Assembly (NCBI RefSeq): GCF_009184895.1
Contig: NZ_WESE01000002.1
Coordinates: 1 to 64,000 of the forward strand
Origin: Nostocoides sp. F2B08
GTDB taxonomy: Bacteria > Actinomycetota > Actinomycetes > Actinomycetales > Dermatophilaceae
Reading direction: 5' to 3'
Length of the DNA: 64,000 bases
The notes under the pieces were generated by a model. The model had not been told where the DNA came from and ran no database searches. It worked only from the letters and a program-made list of their open reading frames with translations. The translations under genes were made by a program, and so were the position numbers. Positions 9,767 through 19,119 of the stretch are shown here, one piece after another (the stretch's first letter is position 1; every line of letters begins with the position of its first letter).

Positions 9767-10216
9767 CTACACCGGCGAGATGAAGTCCAGGCCGGGCAGG
9801 TTGCGGACCACGCCATAGACGATGACGGCGATTCCGATCGTGATCGGCACCCATGACGGCGGGTTCCACACGAACCTCTCGCCGCGCCAGCGCAGCACGA
9901 CCCATCGAATGAAGACGAGCGCGAGAATCAGCAGCAGCGGCGGCATGATCGGGTTGCGGGCGAACGACTCCACCAGGTCGCCGTTCGCGAGACTGTGCAT
10001 CGACCGCAGCGACCCGCAGCCGGGGCAGTACAGCCCCGTCACCGCGAACAGGGGGCAACTCGGGTAGTTGCCCGACGCATACGGGCTGACCGAGCCGATG
10101 TAGGTGAACGCCGCCGCCGTGCCGGCGACGATCATCGCCGGCGTGCGCAGCCGGGCGACCCGGTCCGCCTGCTGCGGACCGGGTCGCTCGACCGTGCGGG
10201 TGTTCATGGAGTCCAT
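9767..10216 (-). CDS. DUF2752 membrane protein
   Basis: The protein is 149 residues with three hydrophobic segments and the DUF2752 hallmark CPLFAVTGLYCPGCGSLR, a CP-x7-CPGCG-type cysteine motif in the first loop, followed by a conserved small helix (MHSLANGDL). The family is widespread but has no established function. A GTG at 10222 overlaps the upstream gene's stop as GTGA and would add two residues; either start implies coupling to the proline-rich membrane protein in front of it. The cysteines suggest metal or disulfide chemistry, which is unproven. Confidence 0.8.
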   Translation of the reverse strand: MDSMNTRTVERPGPQQADRVARLRTPAMIVAGTAAAFTYIGSVSPYASGNYPSCPLFAVTGLYCPGCGSLRSMHSLANGDLVESFARNPIMPPLLLILALVFIRWVVLRWRGERFVWNPPSWVPITIGIAVIVYGVVRNLPGLDFISPV

Positions 10217-10218
10217 CG

Positions 10219-10551
10219 TCACATGGAGGAGTCCAGGCCCCCGCTGAGGGCGGCAAGGCCACCGAGGAACACGAGCCAGATGATCGACAGGACGAGCAGA
10301 ACGGTGCCGATGATGCCGAGGATCCGGCCGATCTGGACGATCTGTCGGTTCGAGTAGCGACCGGGCGAGGCGTCGATCTCCTTGAGCGCGTTGTTTCCCA
10401 TGAGCCATGCGGCGATGCCGAGCGGGCTGCAGCAGACGAGCGAGAGGATGCCGAGAATGAGGATCGTCATCCCCTTCGGGTGGTCGACCGCACCCGGTCC
10501 GCCACTCGGCGGGGGCGGGGGCGGCGGCGGGGTGGAGCCGTAGTCAGACAT
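10219..10551 (-). CDS. DUF4190-like small membrane protein
   Basis: This 110-residue protein has a disordered N-terminus with a run of eight prolines, then two membrane segments. The first contains GILSLVCCSPLGIAAWLMGN, the CCxPxGIxAWxxG pattern of DUF4190/CD225-like small membrane proteins; the second is GTVLLVLSIIWLVFLGGL. Between them lies a short cytosolic loop with ALKEIDASPGRYSN. Proteins of this shape are abundant in actinobacteria and their role is unknown. It is the first gene of a two-gene unit with the DUF2752 protein. Confidence 0.8.
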   Translation of the reverse strand: MSDYGSTPPPPPPPPSGGPGAVDHPKGMTILILGILSLVCCSPLGIAAWLMGNNALKEIDASPGRYSNRQIVQIGRILGIIGTVLLVLSIIWLVFLGGLAALSGGLDSSM

Positions 10552-10629
10552 GAAGACCTTCCTGGTAGATCGTGCCGCCGGGTCGAGGTCCCCCGGCCGG
10601 AGGCACGGTGCGTTCGTGCGTCAGCGATC

Positions 10630-11604
10630 CTAGCCGCGGCCGGAGCGTCGGCGCGCGATCTCGTAGAGTGTCACGCCCGCGGCGATCCCGGCGTTCAGCG
10701 ACTCGGCAGAGGACGACATGGGGATCGAGACGATCTGGTCACACGTCTCCCGGACGAGCCTCGACAGGCCCTTGCCCTCGGAGCCGACGACGACGACGAG
10801 CGGCTCGGAGGACAGCTCCAGACCGGGAAGGTCCACGTCACCGTCCATATCGAGGCCGATGACGAAGAAGCCCGCCTTGCGGTACTCCTTGAGCGTGGTC
10901 GTCAGGTTGTTGGCCTGTGCGACCGGGATGCGGGCGGCCGCCCCGGCGCTGGTCTTCCACGCCGAGGCGGTCATCCCGACGGAGCGGCGGGCCGGGACGA
11001 CGACGCCGTGCCCGCCGAAGGCACCCACCGAACGGATGATGGCGCCGAGGTTGCGGGGGTCGGTGATGCCGTCGAGGGCGACGACGAGGGGGATGCCCGG
11101 AGCTTCGGGATCGACGAAGTCGCTCGGGTGTGCGTACGCGTAGGGGGGGACCTGAATCGCCAGCCCTTGGTGGACGGCGCCGTCGGTGAGCCGGTCGAGC
11201 TCGCCGCGGGGGGTCTCGAGAACGGGGATCGTGCGCTCGGCGGCGATCTTGAGCGCCTCCTTGACGCGATCGTCGCTCTCGATCCGGCCGGCGATGTAGA
11301 GCGTCACGACCGGCACCTCTGCCCGGAGCGCCTCGACCACGGCGTTGCGGCCGGCGACGATCTCGCTGCTGGCCCGCTCACGGCGAGGCGGACGCGAGCC
11401 GCCCCGGCCGGATCCGCCGCCGTCGCGGCCCGTGCCGGCGGGCCGGGCCTTCTTGTAGGCCTTGTGGTTCGGCCGCTCGGCGGCCTTGGGGGTGGGGCCT
11501 TTGCCCTCGAGGCCCTTGCGGCGCTGGCCGCCGGAGCCGACGATGGCGCCCTTCTTCGAGCCGGACCGGCGCACGGCGCCTCGGCGTGATGAGTTACCGG
11601 CCAT
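10630..11604 (-). CDS. rlmB: 23S rRNA 2'-O-ribose methyltransferase RlmB
   Basis: The protein is 324 residues. An approximately 80-residue Lys/Arg/Gly-rich N-terminal extension precedes the substrate-binding domain ([18 protein letters not shown]) and the SPOUT catalytic domain, with [15 protein letters not shown] (motif 1), [13 protein letters not shown] (motif 2) and [17 protein letters not shown] (motif 3, SAM knot). RlmB methylates G2251 (E. coli numbering) in the peptidyl-transferase P loop. It starts one base after the cysS stop, the usual actinobacterial cysS-rlmB pair. The Met at 11604 is preferred; an upstream Met lies inside the cysS tail. The basic extension probably binds rRNA. 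Confidence 0.92.
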   Translation of the reverse strand: MAGNSSRRGAVRRSGSKKGAIVGSGGQRRKGLEGKGPTPKAAERPNHKAYKKARPAGTGRDGGGSGRGGSRPPRRERASSEIVAGRNAVVEALRAEVPVVTLYIAGRIESDDRVKEALKIAAERTIPVLETPRGELDRLTDGAVHQGLAIQVPPYAYAHPSDFVDPEAPGIPLVVALDGITDPRNLGAIIRSVGAFGGHGVVVPARRSVGMTASAWKTSAGAAARIPVAQANNLTTTLKEYRKAGFFVIGLDMDGDVDLPGLELSSEPLVVVVGSEGKGLSRLVRETCDQIVSIPMSSSAESLNAGIAAGVTLYEIARRRSGRG

Positions 11605-11605
11605 A

Positions 11606-13132
11606 TCAGGCCTCCGAGTCGTCGGTCGTGGTAGTGCTGGTCGTTGTGGTACTGGCCGGCGCAGCGGTGGAGGTCGCAGCAATGGTCGTCGTGCTGGGAG
11701 TGGGCGGCGCGGCGAGCGACCACCGCGGCCCGGTCGGCGTGTCCTCGATGACGATGCCCGCCGCCGTGAGCTCGTCGCGGATGGCGTCGGCCGTGGCGAA
11801 GTCGCGGTCCGCGCGAGCCTGCGCCCGCGCCGCCAGCCGACCCTGGATCAGGGAGTCGAGAGCGCCGGTCGCATCGGGACCCTGAGGACCCCCCGCGTTC
11901 GACTGCCAGGCCGGGTCGAGCGGGTTGACCCCGAGGACGTCGGTCATCGCGACGACGAGGTATGCGGCGGTCCGGGCCGCGTCCGTCTCGCCTCGGTCGA
12001 GAGCGCTGTTGCCGGCGCGCACGGTCTCGTGGACGACGGCGAGAGCACCGGGCACGCCGATGTCGTCGTCCATCGCGGTGACGAACGCCTCCGGGAGCGC
12101 TTCGTCGCCCGTCGGCAGGTGCGTCACGAGGTCGGGCAGTGCCCGGGACAGGAAGCCTTCGATCCGTTCGACCGCGGCTTGGGCCTCGTCGAGGGCGCCG
12201 TCGTGGTATTCGATCATGGAGCGGTAGTGCGCGGCCGTGAGGTAGTAGCGCAGCACCAACGGCCGGACAGTGCGGGTGAGCTCGGTCACGGCGAGCGCGT
12301 TGCCGAGCGACTTGCCCATCTTCGAGCCCTTGACCGTCACCCACGCATTGTGCAGCCAGTAGCGGGCGAAGCCGAGGCCGGCGGCCTGGGACTGGGCCTG
12401 CTCGTTCTCGTGGTGGGGGAAGCGCAGGTCCACGCCCCCACCATGGATGTCGAAGGTGTCACCGAGGTACTTGCGGGCCATCGCGGAGCACTCGAGGTGC
12501 CAGCCCGGACGCCCCGGCCCGAAGGGCGTCGGCCAGGACGCGGTCTCCGGCTCGCTGGGCTTGCGGCCCTTCCACAGCGCGAAGTCACGCGGGTCGCGCT
12601 TGCCGCGCGGATCGGCGTCCTCGGCGTCGGACATGTCCTCGAGCCGCTGCCGGGTGAGCGAGCCGTAGGCGGGCCAGGACCGGACGTCGAAGTAGACGTC
12701 GCCACTGCCGTCCTCAGCGGGGTAGGCGTGGCCTTTGTCGATGATCGTCTCCATGAGCTGGATCATCTCGGGCACGTGCCCTGTGGCCCGCGGCTCGTAG
12801 GTCGGCGGCAGGACCCCGAGGAGCCGCAGCGCCTCCGCCGTCTCCACCTCGTTGCGATAGCTGAGCGCGTACCACTGCTCGCCGGAGTCGGCCGCGCGGG
12901 CGAGGATCTTGTCGTCGATGTCGGTGACGTTGCGGATGAGGTCGACCTCGTAGCCGTGACCTCGTTCGAGCCACCGCCGCAGCACGTCGAACGACACGGC
13001 GAAGCGGACGTGACCGATGTGCGGAGCACCCTGCGTCGTGAGCCCACAGATATACAACCCGACCCGGCCCGGGGTCAGCGGCGTGAACTCGCGCAGCGAG
13101 CGCGTCGCGGTGTCGTGGAGGTGCAGACTCAC
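11606..13132 (-). CDS. cysS: Cysteinyl-tRNA synthetase
   Basis: This 508-residue class I synthetase charges tRNA-Cys. It shows HIGH (38-41), the zinc ligands Cys29, WHLEC and the HHENE histidine, and the KMSKS-type loop KMGKSLGN. Its length separates it from the shorter mycothiol ligase MshC. It starts with GTG and has TAGGCT exactly six bases upstream (13139-13144), suggesting a leaderless transcript. The last 30 residues are an unusual Thr/Ser/Ala tail (for example STTTTTDD-like runs after WSLAAPPTP) that lies outside the catalytic and DALR domains. rlmB follows after one base. Confidence 0.95.
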   Translation of the reverse strand: MSLHLHDTATRSLREFTPLTPGRVGLYICGLTTQGAPHIGHVRFAVSFDVLRRWLERGHGYEVDLIRNVTDIDDKILARAADSGEQWYALSYRNEVETAEALRLLGVLPPTYEPRATGHVPEMIQLMETIIDKGHAYPAEDGSGDVYFDVRSWPAYGSLTRQRLEDMSDAEDADPRGKRDPRDFALWKGRKPSEPETASWPTPFGPGRPGWHLECSAMARKYLGDTFDIHGGGVDLRFPHHENEQAQSQAAGLGFARYWLHNAWVTVKGSKMGKSLGNALAVTELTRTVRPLVLRYYLTAAHYRSMIEYHDGALDEAQAAVERIEGFLSRALPDLVTHLPTGDEALPEAFVTAMDDDIGVPGALAVVHETVRAGNSALDRGETDAARTAAYLVVAMTDVLGVNPLDPAWQSNAGGPQGPDATGALDSLIQGRLAARAQARADRDFATADAIRDELTAAGIVIEDTPTGPRWSLAAPPTPSTTTIAATSTAAPASTTTTSTTTTDDSEA

Positions 13133-13162
13133 CCGCCCAGCCTACCGGCGCACCGCGGGCTC

Positions 13163-13244
13163 CCCTTTCTCTCCCCAACCGGCAAAGGGATCCTTCACCA
13201 CGGCAACTAAGCGTGGTGAAGGATCCCTTTCTCTCCCCAACCGG
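13163..13244. repeat. Perfect 19-bp inverted repeat flanked by 20-bp direct repeats
   Basis: The 19-bp arms at 13184-13202 and 13212-13230 are perfectly complementary around a 9-nt loop and contain GGATCCTTCACCACG. The two sides carry the same 20-bp direct repeat CCCTTTCTCTCCCCAACCGG (13163-13182 and 13225-13244). The element fills the gap between cysS and the upstream hydrolase gene, both on the minus strand. It could be a terminator, but the extra direct repeat suggests a dispersed intergenic repeat. Confidence 0.75.
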
Positions 13245-13281
13245 GAAAGGCGAGCGAGCCGACCGACGCCCGGAGAGCCGA

Positions 13282-13968
13282 TCAGTGACCGCGGTCGATC
13301 CACTCCTGCAGGTGCGGCTTCTCGGCGCCGATGGTCGTGTGGTCGCCATGGCCCGTGAGCACCAGGGTCTGGTCGGGTAGTGACAGCAGCCGGGACGAGA
13401 TGGAGTCGATGATCGTCGGGAACGAGCTGTAGGAGCGTCCTGTCGCGCCGGGTCCGCCCTCGAACAGCGTGTCGCCGGAGAACACGACTCCGAGGGCCGG
13501 GGCATAGAAGCAGCAGGCGCCCGGCGAGTGGCCCGGGGTGTGCAGCACCTCGAGGGCGACGTCGCCGACCATGACGCGGTCGCCGTCGGCGAGGTCGTGG
13601 TCCGGCTCGACCTCGATGACGGCGTCCCACAGCATGCGGTCGTCGGGATGGATCTGCACCTCGGCGCCGGTGAGGTCCTGGAGTGCGACGACGGCGTCGA
13701 TGTGGTCGTTGTGTCCGTGGGTGCACAGGATCGTCGAGAGGACCCGGTCGCCGACGGCCGCCTTGATGGCCTGCGCGTCATGAGCCGCGTCGATGACGAC
13801 GCACTCGCTGTCGTCGCCTACCACCCAGACGTTGTTGTCGACCTCCCACGACCCCCCGTCGAGCTCGAAGACGCCCGAGGTGACGACCCGGTCGATGCGC
13901 ACGCCGCCTGCCGAGGCGGGCAGCATCAGCTGGTTCGGGTCGCCGGACTGCTTGATGTTCTCCGACAC
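13282..13968 (-). CDS. Metallo-beta-lactamase-fold hydrolase, probable mycothiol thioester partner
   Basis: This 228-residue MBL-fold hydrolase has the zinc motif HGHNDH in CTHGHNDHIDAVV, a downstream HTPGHSPG His, the FSGDTLFEGG Asp and a final TGHGDHT His, a complete glyoxalase II-like set. It begins 9 bp after the stop of the mycothiol-dependent formaldehyde dehydrogenase gene. The same pair occurs in mycobacteria (Rv2259-Rv2260). Hydrolysis of S-formylmycothiol, or of another mycothiol thioester, is therefore the likeliest job; this is inferred from context. Confidence 0.85.
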   Translation of the reverse strand: MSENIKQSGDPNQLMLPASAGGVRIDRVVTSGVFELDGGSWEVDNNVWVVGDDSECVVIDAAHDAQAIKAAVGDRVLSTILCTHGHNDHIDAVVALQDLTGAEVQIHPDDRMLWDAVIEVEPDHDLADGDRVMVGDVALEVLHTPGHSPGACCFYAPALGVVFSGDTLFEGGPGATGRSYSSFPTIIDSISSRLLSLPDQTLVLTGHGDHTTIGAEKPHLQEWIDRGH

Positions 13969-13977
13969 GGATCCTCC

Positions 13978-15069
13978 TCAGGAGTCGATGATGACGACGG
14001 ACCGCAGCACGTCTCCGCGGTGCATCTTCTCGAACGCCTCCTCGACATCGCCGATGCCGATCTTCTCGGTGACGAACGCGTCGAGGTCGAAGCGACCCTG
14101 GCGGTACAGGTCGACGAGCATCGGGAAGTCCCGCTTGGGGAGGCAGTCGCCGTACCAGCTCGACTTCAGTGACCCTCCCCGGCCGAAGATGTCGATCATC
14201 GGCAGCGTCACCTGCTTGTCCGGGGTGGGGACGCCGACGAGGACGACCGTGCCGGCGAGGTCACGCGCATAGAACGCCTGCTCGTAGGTCTCCGGGCGGC
14301 CGACCGCCTCGACGACGACGTCGGCGCCGAAACCGCCGGTGAGCTCGCGAATGCGCTCGACGGCGTCCTCGGTGGAGCTGTTGACCGTGTGCGTGGCGCC
14401 GAACCGCTCGGCGTGCTCGAGCTTGCGGTCGTCGACGTCGACCGCGATGATCGTCGTCGCGCCACTGACCTTGGCGCCCTGGATCGCCGCGTTGCCGACG
14501 CCGCCGCACCCGATGACCGCGATGCTGTCCCCGAGGCCGACGCCGCCGGTGTGCACGGCGGCACCGAAGCCCGCCATCACGCCGCACCCGAGGAGACCGA
14601 CCGCCGCTGCGTCCGCGTCGGGGTCGACCTTGGTGCACTGGCCCGCGGCGACGAGCGTCTTCTCGGCGAAGGCACCGATGCCGAGCGCCGGGGTCAGCTC
14701 GGTGCCGTCGGTGAGCGTCATCTTCTGGGTCGCGTTGTGCGTGGCGAAGCAGTACCACGGCTTGCCCCGATGGCACGCGCGGCAGTTGCCGCACACCGCC
14801 CGCCAGTTGAGGATGACGAAGTCACCGGGCGTCACCTCGGTCACCCCGTCACCGACCGCCTCGACGACTCCGGCAGCCTCGTGTCCGAGGAGGAACGGGA
14901 ACTCGTCGTTGATGCCACCGTCGCGGTAGTGCAGGTCGGTGTGGCAGACCCCGCACGCCTGGATGGCGACCACGGCCTCACTCGGACCGGGGTCGGGGAT
15001 GACGATGTCCGTGAGCTCGACGGGCTGGCCCTCGGCGCGGGCGATGACGCCCTTGACGGTCTGCGGCAT
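13978..15069 (-). CDS. mscR: S-(hydroxymethyl)mycothiol dehydrogenase (MscR/AdhE2)
   Basis: This 363-residue zinc-dependent medium-chain dehydrogenase oxidises the formaldehyde-mycothiol adduct with NAD and can reduce S-nitrosomycothiol. The catalytic zinc ligands are Cys42 (GVCHTD) and His63 (LGHE); structural zinc is held by Cys93, 96, 99 and 107 ([15 protein letters not shown]). The Rossmann fold has [13 protein letters not shown], and VDVDDRK carries the NAD-selective Asp. It heads a two-gene unit with the MBL hydrolase. The ATG at 15069 follows GGAGCC; an upstream Met at 15135 adds only low-complexity sequence. The enzyme fits the presence of mshD in the same window. Confidence 0.92.
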   Translation of the reverse strand: MPQTVKGVIARAEGQPVELTDIVIPDPGPSEAVVAIQACGVCHTDLHYRDGGINDEFPFLLGHEAAGVVEAVGDGVTEVTPGDFVILNWRAVCGNCRACHRGKPWYCFATHNATQKMTLTDGTELTPALGIGAFAEKTLVAAGQCTKVDPDADAAAVGLLGCGVMAGFGAAVHTGGVGLGDSIAVIGCGGVGNAAIQGAKVSGATTIIAVDVDDRKLEHAERFGATHTVNSSTEDAVERIRELTGGFGADVVVEAVGRPETYEQAFYARDLAGTVVLVGVPTPDKQVTLPMIDIFGRGGSLKSSWYGDCLPKRDFPMLVDLYRQGRFDLDAFVTEKIGIGDVEEAFEKMHRGDVLRSVVIIDS

Positions 15070-15286
15070 GGCGGCTGGCTCCTGTGCTGTCGGTGGTGCG
15101 TGTCGATGCGGTGGTTCTCGCACGGGCGGCTGCACGCGCAGCGACCGTGCTCAGTGTCGCCTCCCACTGTTGTATGCGGTGCGCGCCTCAAGCAAGCACG
15201 TGCCGGTCGATCGCGACCACGGCCGAGCACGAATTGCCCGACCTACGCCTTTCCCGAGCGGAAACTCATCGGCCTACGATCGAGCC

Positions 15287-15601
15287 GTGAGTCCCCATCC
15301 ACGCTTCGACCGCGTCATCCACGAACCCAACCGGCTGCAGATCTGCGCACTGCTCACGCCACGCCCGAGCATGGAGTTCGCCGAGCTCCGCGACGAGCTC
15401 GGCCTCGCCGACGCCGCGCTGTCCAAGCACCTCAAGGCCTTGGAGACGGCGGGCTACGTCACGCTGCGCAAGGCCCTCTCCGACGGCCGGATCCGCACCT
15501 CGGTCGCCATCACCCCCGCCGGGCGGGAGGCGGTCTGCGGGCACGTGTCCGAGCTCCAGCGGCTGGCGCGGGTCGTCTCGCCACGGTCACGCGCACGCTG
15601 A
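15287..15601 (+). CDS. Small winged-helix transcriptional regulator
   Basis: The protein is 104 residues: a single winged helix-turn-helix of the ArsR/MarR-like (PF13601) type. It has RLQICALLTP, the recognition region LADAALSKHLKALETAGYV and the wing RKALSDGRIRTSVAITPAGREA. Such proteins are dimeric repressors. The GTG start is preceded by TACGAT (15275-15280) with exactly six intervening bases, so it is probably leaderless. It is divergent from mscR across a 217-bp gap that also holds GTATGCGGTG at 15172-15181. Control of mscR is possible but unproven. Confidence 0.85.
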   Translation: MSPHPRFDRVIHEPNRLQICALLTPRPSMEFAELRDELGLADAALSKHLKALETAGYVTLRKALSDGRIRTSVAITPAGREAVCGHVSELQRLARVVSPRSRAR

Positions 15602-15630
15602 GCCACGCGCGGCCGGCCGGCGACCTTCGG

Positions 15631-17094
15631 CTACCGATCGGCCTCGAGAGCCCGGTCGAGCAGCTCCCGGGTGGGCTCGTCCAGGGCCGTCTCGGGAACC
15701 TCGACATCGACCGGGGGTTCGTCGCAGCAGACCGCGTAGCTGTACCGGTCGGCGGCCCCGGCCCGCTCGGCGCGGGCGGCGGCAGCGCGCAGCTCCGGAC
15801 CGGTGAGCAGCTCCGCCCAGGCCCGGGCGTCGGCGGGCTCGAGCTCGTCGAGGCGCACCCGACGTTCGCGGACCAGGCCGGTGAAGCCACCCGACCTGCG
15901 GACCAGGACTTCGGCGTCGACGACTCCCGACACTGCGGACCCGGGCGGCGGGGTGGCCCGGTCCGAGGGCGCGCCCGACCCCGCCGCAACGACGCCGACA
16001 GCCTGCCACGCCTCCCGGACGGCACCATGCTCGACCGATTCCGTGCCGAAACGGCGGGCGGCGGCACTCTCTGTCAGGGCGGCGAAGGTGGCGAAGTCGC
16101 AGTCGGCGTCGATGTCTCCGGTGATCGCGTCGACCCAGATCCTCCCCGCCCGCTCCCACGCGAAGCCCCCGATCGCGGTCGCCGCCAGGACGAAAGCCCG
16201 GTTGGGGATCCCCGAGTTGATGTGGACGCCGCCGTAGTCAGCCGCGGTGACGACGAAGTCGTCCATGTGCGCCGGCTGTGGGTCGCGCCCCAGCCTCGGG
16301 TCGTCGTATGCGGTGCCCGGCTCCCGCATCGACCGCAGCGCGACGCCGCTCACGCCGGGGAGAAGAAGGTCCGCGCCGACGAGCCAGTCGGCTTGATCGG
16401 CGCGCTGCCCGAGCTCGCGCTGGACGACGAGGACCCCGAAGACGTCCGAGACGTGCTCGTTGAGCGCTCCCGGCTGGCCCCGGTAGACCAGTCCGGAGGT
16501 GTACTGGGTGACTCCGTGCGCGAGCTCGTGACCGATCACGTCGAGGCTCGCCGTGAAGCGATCGAAGATCACCCCGTCGCCGTCGCCGAACACCATCTGG
16601 TCGCCGTCCCAGAAGGCGTTGTCGTAGCCCCGGCCGTAGTGGACGGTGGCCAGCAACGGCAGGCCGCGGCCGTCGAGGCTGTCCCGGTCGTACTCCGCCC
16701 ACCAGAGTGCGTGGGTGGCACCGAGTCCCGCATAGGCCTCGTCGACGGCGATGTCCCCGGTAGCCGGGTCACCCTCGCCACGCACCCGCTCGCCCGGCAG
16801 GCCGGTCCCGCCCCGGGCGTCGAAGACGGTCCGGTTCGGCCGGCCTGCAGCCGCCTCCACACCCGAGGGCACCTGCTCGGTCTCCGGCCGCGGTGGGGCG
16901 GCGGTCGGCGAGCCGCGGTGTCGACGCAGTTCCGCGTCCTGCTCCATGGTCAACCGCGCGTGACGCTGCAGGACCGGGTCGCCAGAGGCCTCGAGCGCCT
17001 CCAGGACATAGGGCGGGATGATCGTGCAGGGGTGCACCGTTCGCCGGGGCGGCCCGGAGTCGCGGCGCGACCGGTGCGGTGATGAGGAAGCCAT
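15631..17094 (-). CDS. M4 (protealysin-like) metalloprotease with C-terminal emfourin-like domain
   Basis: The protein is 487 residues. A short protealysin-type propeptide is visible (HPCTIIPPYVLEAL, 21-34). The M4 catalytic domain follows, with HELAH (189-193), the third zinc ligand Glu213 in NEHVSD and the catalytic His291 in GGVHINSGIPNRAF. After a linker (375-388), residues 391-487 look like the protealysin inhibitor emfourin: VLVRRSGGFTG, a helical middle, DRYSYAVCC and a final helix. There is no Sec signal peptide, as in protealysins. The start at 17094 (MASSSPHRS) is preferred over a Met at 17163 that would overlap ispF. Enzyme and inhibitor-like part are thus one chain, which could hold the protease inactive. 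Confidence 0.85.
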   Translation of the reverse strand: MASSSPHRSRRDSGPPRRTVHPCTIIPPYVLEALEASGDPVLQRHARLTMEQDAELRRHRGSPTAAPPRPETEQVPSGVEAAAGRPNRTVFDARGGTGLPGERVRGEGDPATGDIAVDEAYAGLGATHALWWAEYDRDSLDGRGLPLLATVHYGRGYDNAFWDGDQMVFGDGDGVIFDRFTASLDVIGHELAHGVTQYTSGLVYRGQPGALNEHVSDVFGVLVVQRELGQRADQADWLVGADLLLPGVSGVALRSMREPGTAYDDPRLGRDPQPAHMDDFVVTAADYGGVHINSGIPNRAFVLAATAIGGFAWERAGRIWVDAITGDIDADCDFATFAALTESAAARRFGTESVEHGAVREAWQAVGVVAAGSGAPSDRATPPPGSAVSGVVDAEVLVRRSGGFTGLVRERRVRLDELEPADARAWAELLTGPELRAAAARAERAGAADRYSYAVCCDEPPVDVEVPETALDEPTRELLDRALEADR

Positions 17095-17159
17095 AGCCAC
17101 ACTCTGCCGGACGGCGCCGACAGCCGCCCGGCGCCCACCGGTCGTCACCGGCCCGCGGC

Positions 17160-17648
17160 TCACCCGATCGGCACGACCAGCGCCGTCGCGATCGCGGCGA
17201 TGCCCTCGTTCCGGCCGGTCAGGCCCAGCCCGTCGGTCGTCGTCCCACTCACCGACACCGGCGCCCGGGCCGCCGCGCTGAGCGCCGTCTCCGCCTCCGC
17301 ACGTCGTGAGCCGATGCGCGGTCGGTTGCCGATGACCTGCACGGCGATGTTGCCGATCTCGAAACCCGCCGCACGGACGAGCCGGGCCGCCTCGGCGAGG
17401 AGAGTCACGCCCGAGGCGCCGGCCAGCTCAGGACGGTCGGTCCCGAAGTGCGAACCGAGGTCACCGATCCCGGCGGCGGTGAAGATCGCGTCACAGGCCG
17501 CGTGCGCCGCGACGTCGGCGTCCGAGTGTCCTTCGAGCCCGCGCTCCCCCGGCCAGTGCAGCCCGGCGACCCAGAGCTCGCGCGCGGCCCCGGCCACCGC
17601 ATACGCATGGACGTCGGTGCCGATCCCCACCCGTGGCGTGCCGGTCAT
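17160..17648 (-). CDS. ispF: 2-C-methyl-D-erythritol 2,4-cyclodiphosphate synthase
   Basis: The protein is 162 residues, the usual IspF length. It cyclises CDP-methylerythritol phosphate in the MEP isoprenoid pathway. Motifs seen: GIGTDVHAY with the zinc-binding Asp/His, [11 protein letters not shown] with the zinc His, [12 protein letters not shown], and the C-terminal [21 protein letters not shown] with the nucleotide-binding Thr. Its ATG overlaps the ispD stop by 4 nt (ATGA), so ispD and ispF are coupled. It contains a copy of GTATGCGGTG at 17595-17604. Confidence 0.95.
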   Translation of the reverse strand: MTGTPRVGIGTDVHAYAVAGAARELWVAGLHWPGERGLEGHSDADVAAHAACDAIFTAAGIGDLGSHFGTDRPELAGASGVTLLAEAARLVRAAGFEIGNIAVQVIGNRPRIGSRRAEAETALSAAARAPVSVSGTTTDGLGLTGRNEGIAAIATALVVPIG

Positions 17649-18352
17649 CGGTCTCCTTCCGCGACCAGCGCGCGAGCGCGCTCGAGATCGTCCGTGGTCG
17701 TGATCTTGAGCGCGAGCGGGTCGCCCTCGACGACCACCACGTCGTGCCCGAACAGTTCGACGAGAGCGGCGTCGTCGGTCGCCTGCAGGTCACTGGCGTA
17801 CGCCGCGCGGAGCAGATCCGCCGCGAAGCCCTGCGGCGTCTGGACGGCCCGCAGGGCCCCGCGGTCGGGGGTTCCGGTGATGACCCCGCGCGCGTCCACC
17901 GTCTTGATCGTGTCCACGACGGGTATGCCCGGGACGGCTCCCGAGGCGCCCGCGGCCACGGCGGAGATCACGCGCTCGAAGACACCGACCGGGGTGAGGC
18001 ACCGTGCGGCATCGTGCACCAGGACGATGTCGCACTCGGGCGCCAGGGCGGCCAGGCCGGCCCGAACCGAGTCGCTGCGCTCGGCCCCTCCGGGGACCAC
18101 GGCGGTCGTGACCGGACCGGCACCGCACGCGCGGCCGACGACGGAGCACGCCTCAGCGAGGAGATCCTCCGGGACGACGACGACCAGCGCCGATGCTCCG
18201 GCGGCGAGGGCACCTTCCAGAGCGCGCTGTAGGAGTGTCTTGCCGGCCAGCTCGACGAAGGCCTTCGGGCGTCCGGCCCCGAGCCGGCTGCCGCTGCCGG
18301 CCGCAACGAGGACGACGCCGACGCTGTGGTGCACAGCGTCGGCGTCGGTCAC
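17645..18352 (-). CDS. ispD: 2-C-methyl-D-erythritol 4-phosphate cytidylyltransferase
   Basis: This 235-residue IspD transfers CMP from CTP to methylerythritol phosphate. The nucleotide-binding signature [22 protein letters not shown] lies at the N-terminus, [10 protein letters not shown] in the middle, and TPQGF plus TDDAALVE toward the end. These match the family's catalytic Lys and Asp positions. It starts 30 bp after carD and overlaps ispF, giving carD-ispD-ispF, a conserved actinobacterial order. Start at ATG 18352. Confidence 0.95.
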   Translation of the reverse strand: MTDADAVHHSVGVVLVAAGSGSRLGAGRPKAFVELAGKTLLQRALEGALAAGASALVVVVPEDLLAEACSVVGRACGAGPVTTAVVPGGAERSDSVRAGLAALAPECDIVLVHDAARCLTPVGVFERVISAVAAGASGAVPGIPVVDTIKTVDARGVITGTPDRGALRAVQTPQGFAADLLRAAYASDLQATDDAALVELFGHDVVVVEGDPLALKITTTDDLERARALVAEGDR

Positions 18353-18382
18353 GTGAGGCGGGACGAGATCACTCGCCGTCGA

Positions 18383-18865
18383 TCAGGAGGCGAGGACCTC
18401 GTCGAGGATCGTCTCGGCCTTCTCCTCATCGGTCTTCTCGGCGAGCGCGAGCTCGGAGACCAGGATGTGGCGGGCCTTGGCGAGCATGCGCTTCTCCCCG
18501 GCCGACAGGCCGCGGTCCTTGTCGCGGCGCCACAGGTCGCGCACGACCTCGGCGACCTTGATGACGTCACCGGAGGCGAGCTTCTCGAGGTTGGCCTTGT
18601 AACGGCGCGACCAGTTGGTCGGCTCCTCGGTGTAGGGGGCCCGGAGGACCTCGAACACGCGGTCCAGACCCTCCTTGCCCACGACGTCGCGGACTCCGAC
18701 GAGGTCGCAGTTCTCTGCTGGTACTTCGATGGTGAGATCGCCCTGCGCGACCTTGAGCTTGAGGTACTGCTTCTCAACGCCCTTGATCGTGCGGATGTTG
18801 ATCTCTTCGATCAGAGCCGCACCGTGGTGCGGGTACACGACCGTTTCGCCGACCTTGAAAACCAT
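18383..18865 (-). CDS. carD: CarD-family RNA polymerase-binding regulator
   Basis: The protein is 160 residues, full length for CarD. The N-terminal RNA-polymerase-interacting Tudor-like domain starts [22 protein letters not shown]; the C-terminal helical DNA-binding domain includes [19 protein letters not shown], with the conserved Trp and Arg that stabilise the upstream fork of the open promoter, and [18 protein letters not shown]. CarD stabilises open complexes and is essential in mycobacteria. The ribosome site AAAGGGG precedes ATG by nine bases. It leads carD-ispD-ispF and sits next to the senX3-regX3 region. Confidence 0.95.
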   Translation of the reverse strand: MVFKVGETVVYPHHGAALIEEINIRTIKGVEKQYLKLKVAQGDLTIEVPAENCDLVGVRDVVGKEGLDRVFEVLRAPYTEEPTNWSRRYKANLEKLASGDVIKVAEVVRDLWRRDKDRGLSAGEKRMLAKARHILVSELALAEKTDEEKAETILDEVLAS

Positions 18866-19119
18866 GTGGTGTTATCCCCTTTCGCGGGTGTCCAGTTTAA
18901 CACGCCACGCCCGGGGGCGGCGGTCGTCGAGACCGCATCACTGCTGCTCACGAGCCCCTCGGTGCCCTCACCAGGGGAGTCTCGGACTTCGTGACCAGGC
19001 TTGACTTCCATGCGAATTCATGTATCCACGCGAGACGCGACGCCGTCCCGCATCCGCTCTCTCATGGTCCCGCAACGGTAGTCCGACTGGGGCCCGGAGC
19101 GGGGCGGTACTGTATCCCC

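Noticed and set aside
14389-17082. Plus-strand open frame of 897 codons
   Set aside because: It is antisense to mscR and the M4 protease and has no recognisable domain; long antisense frames are expected at this GC content.
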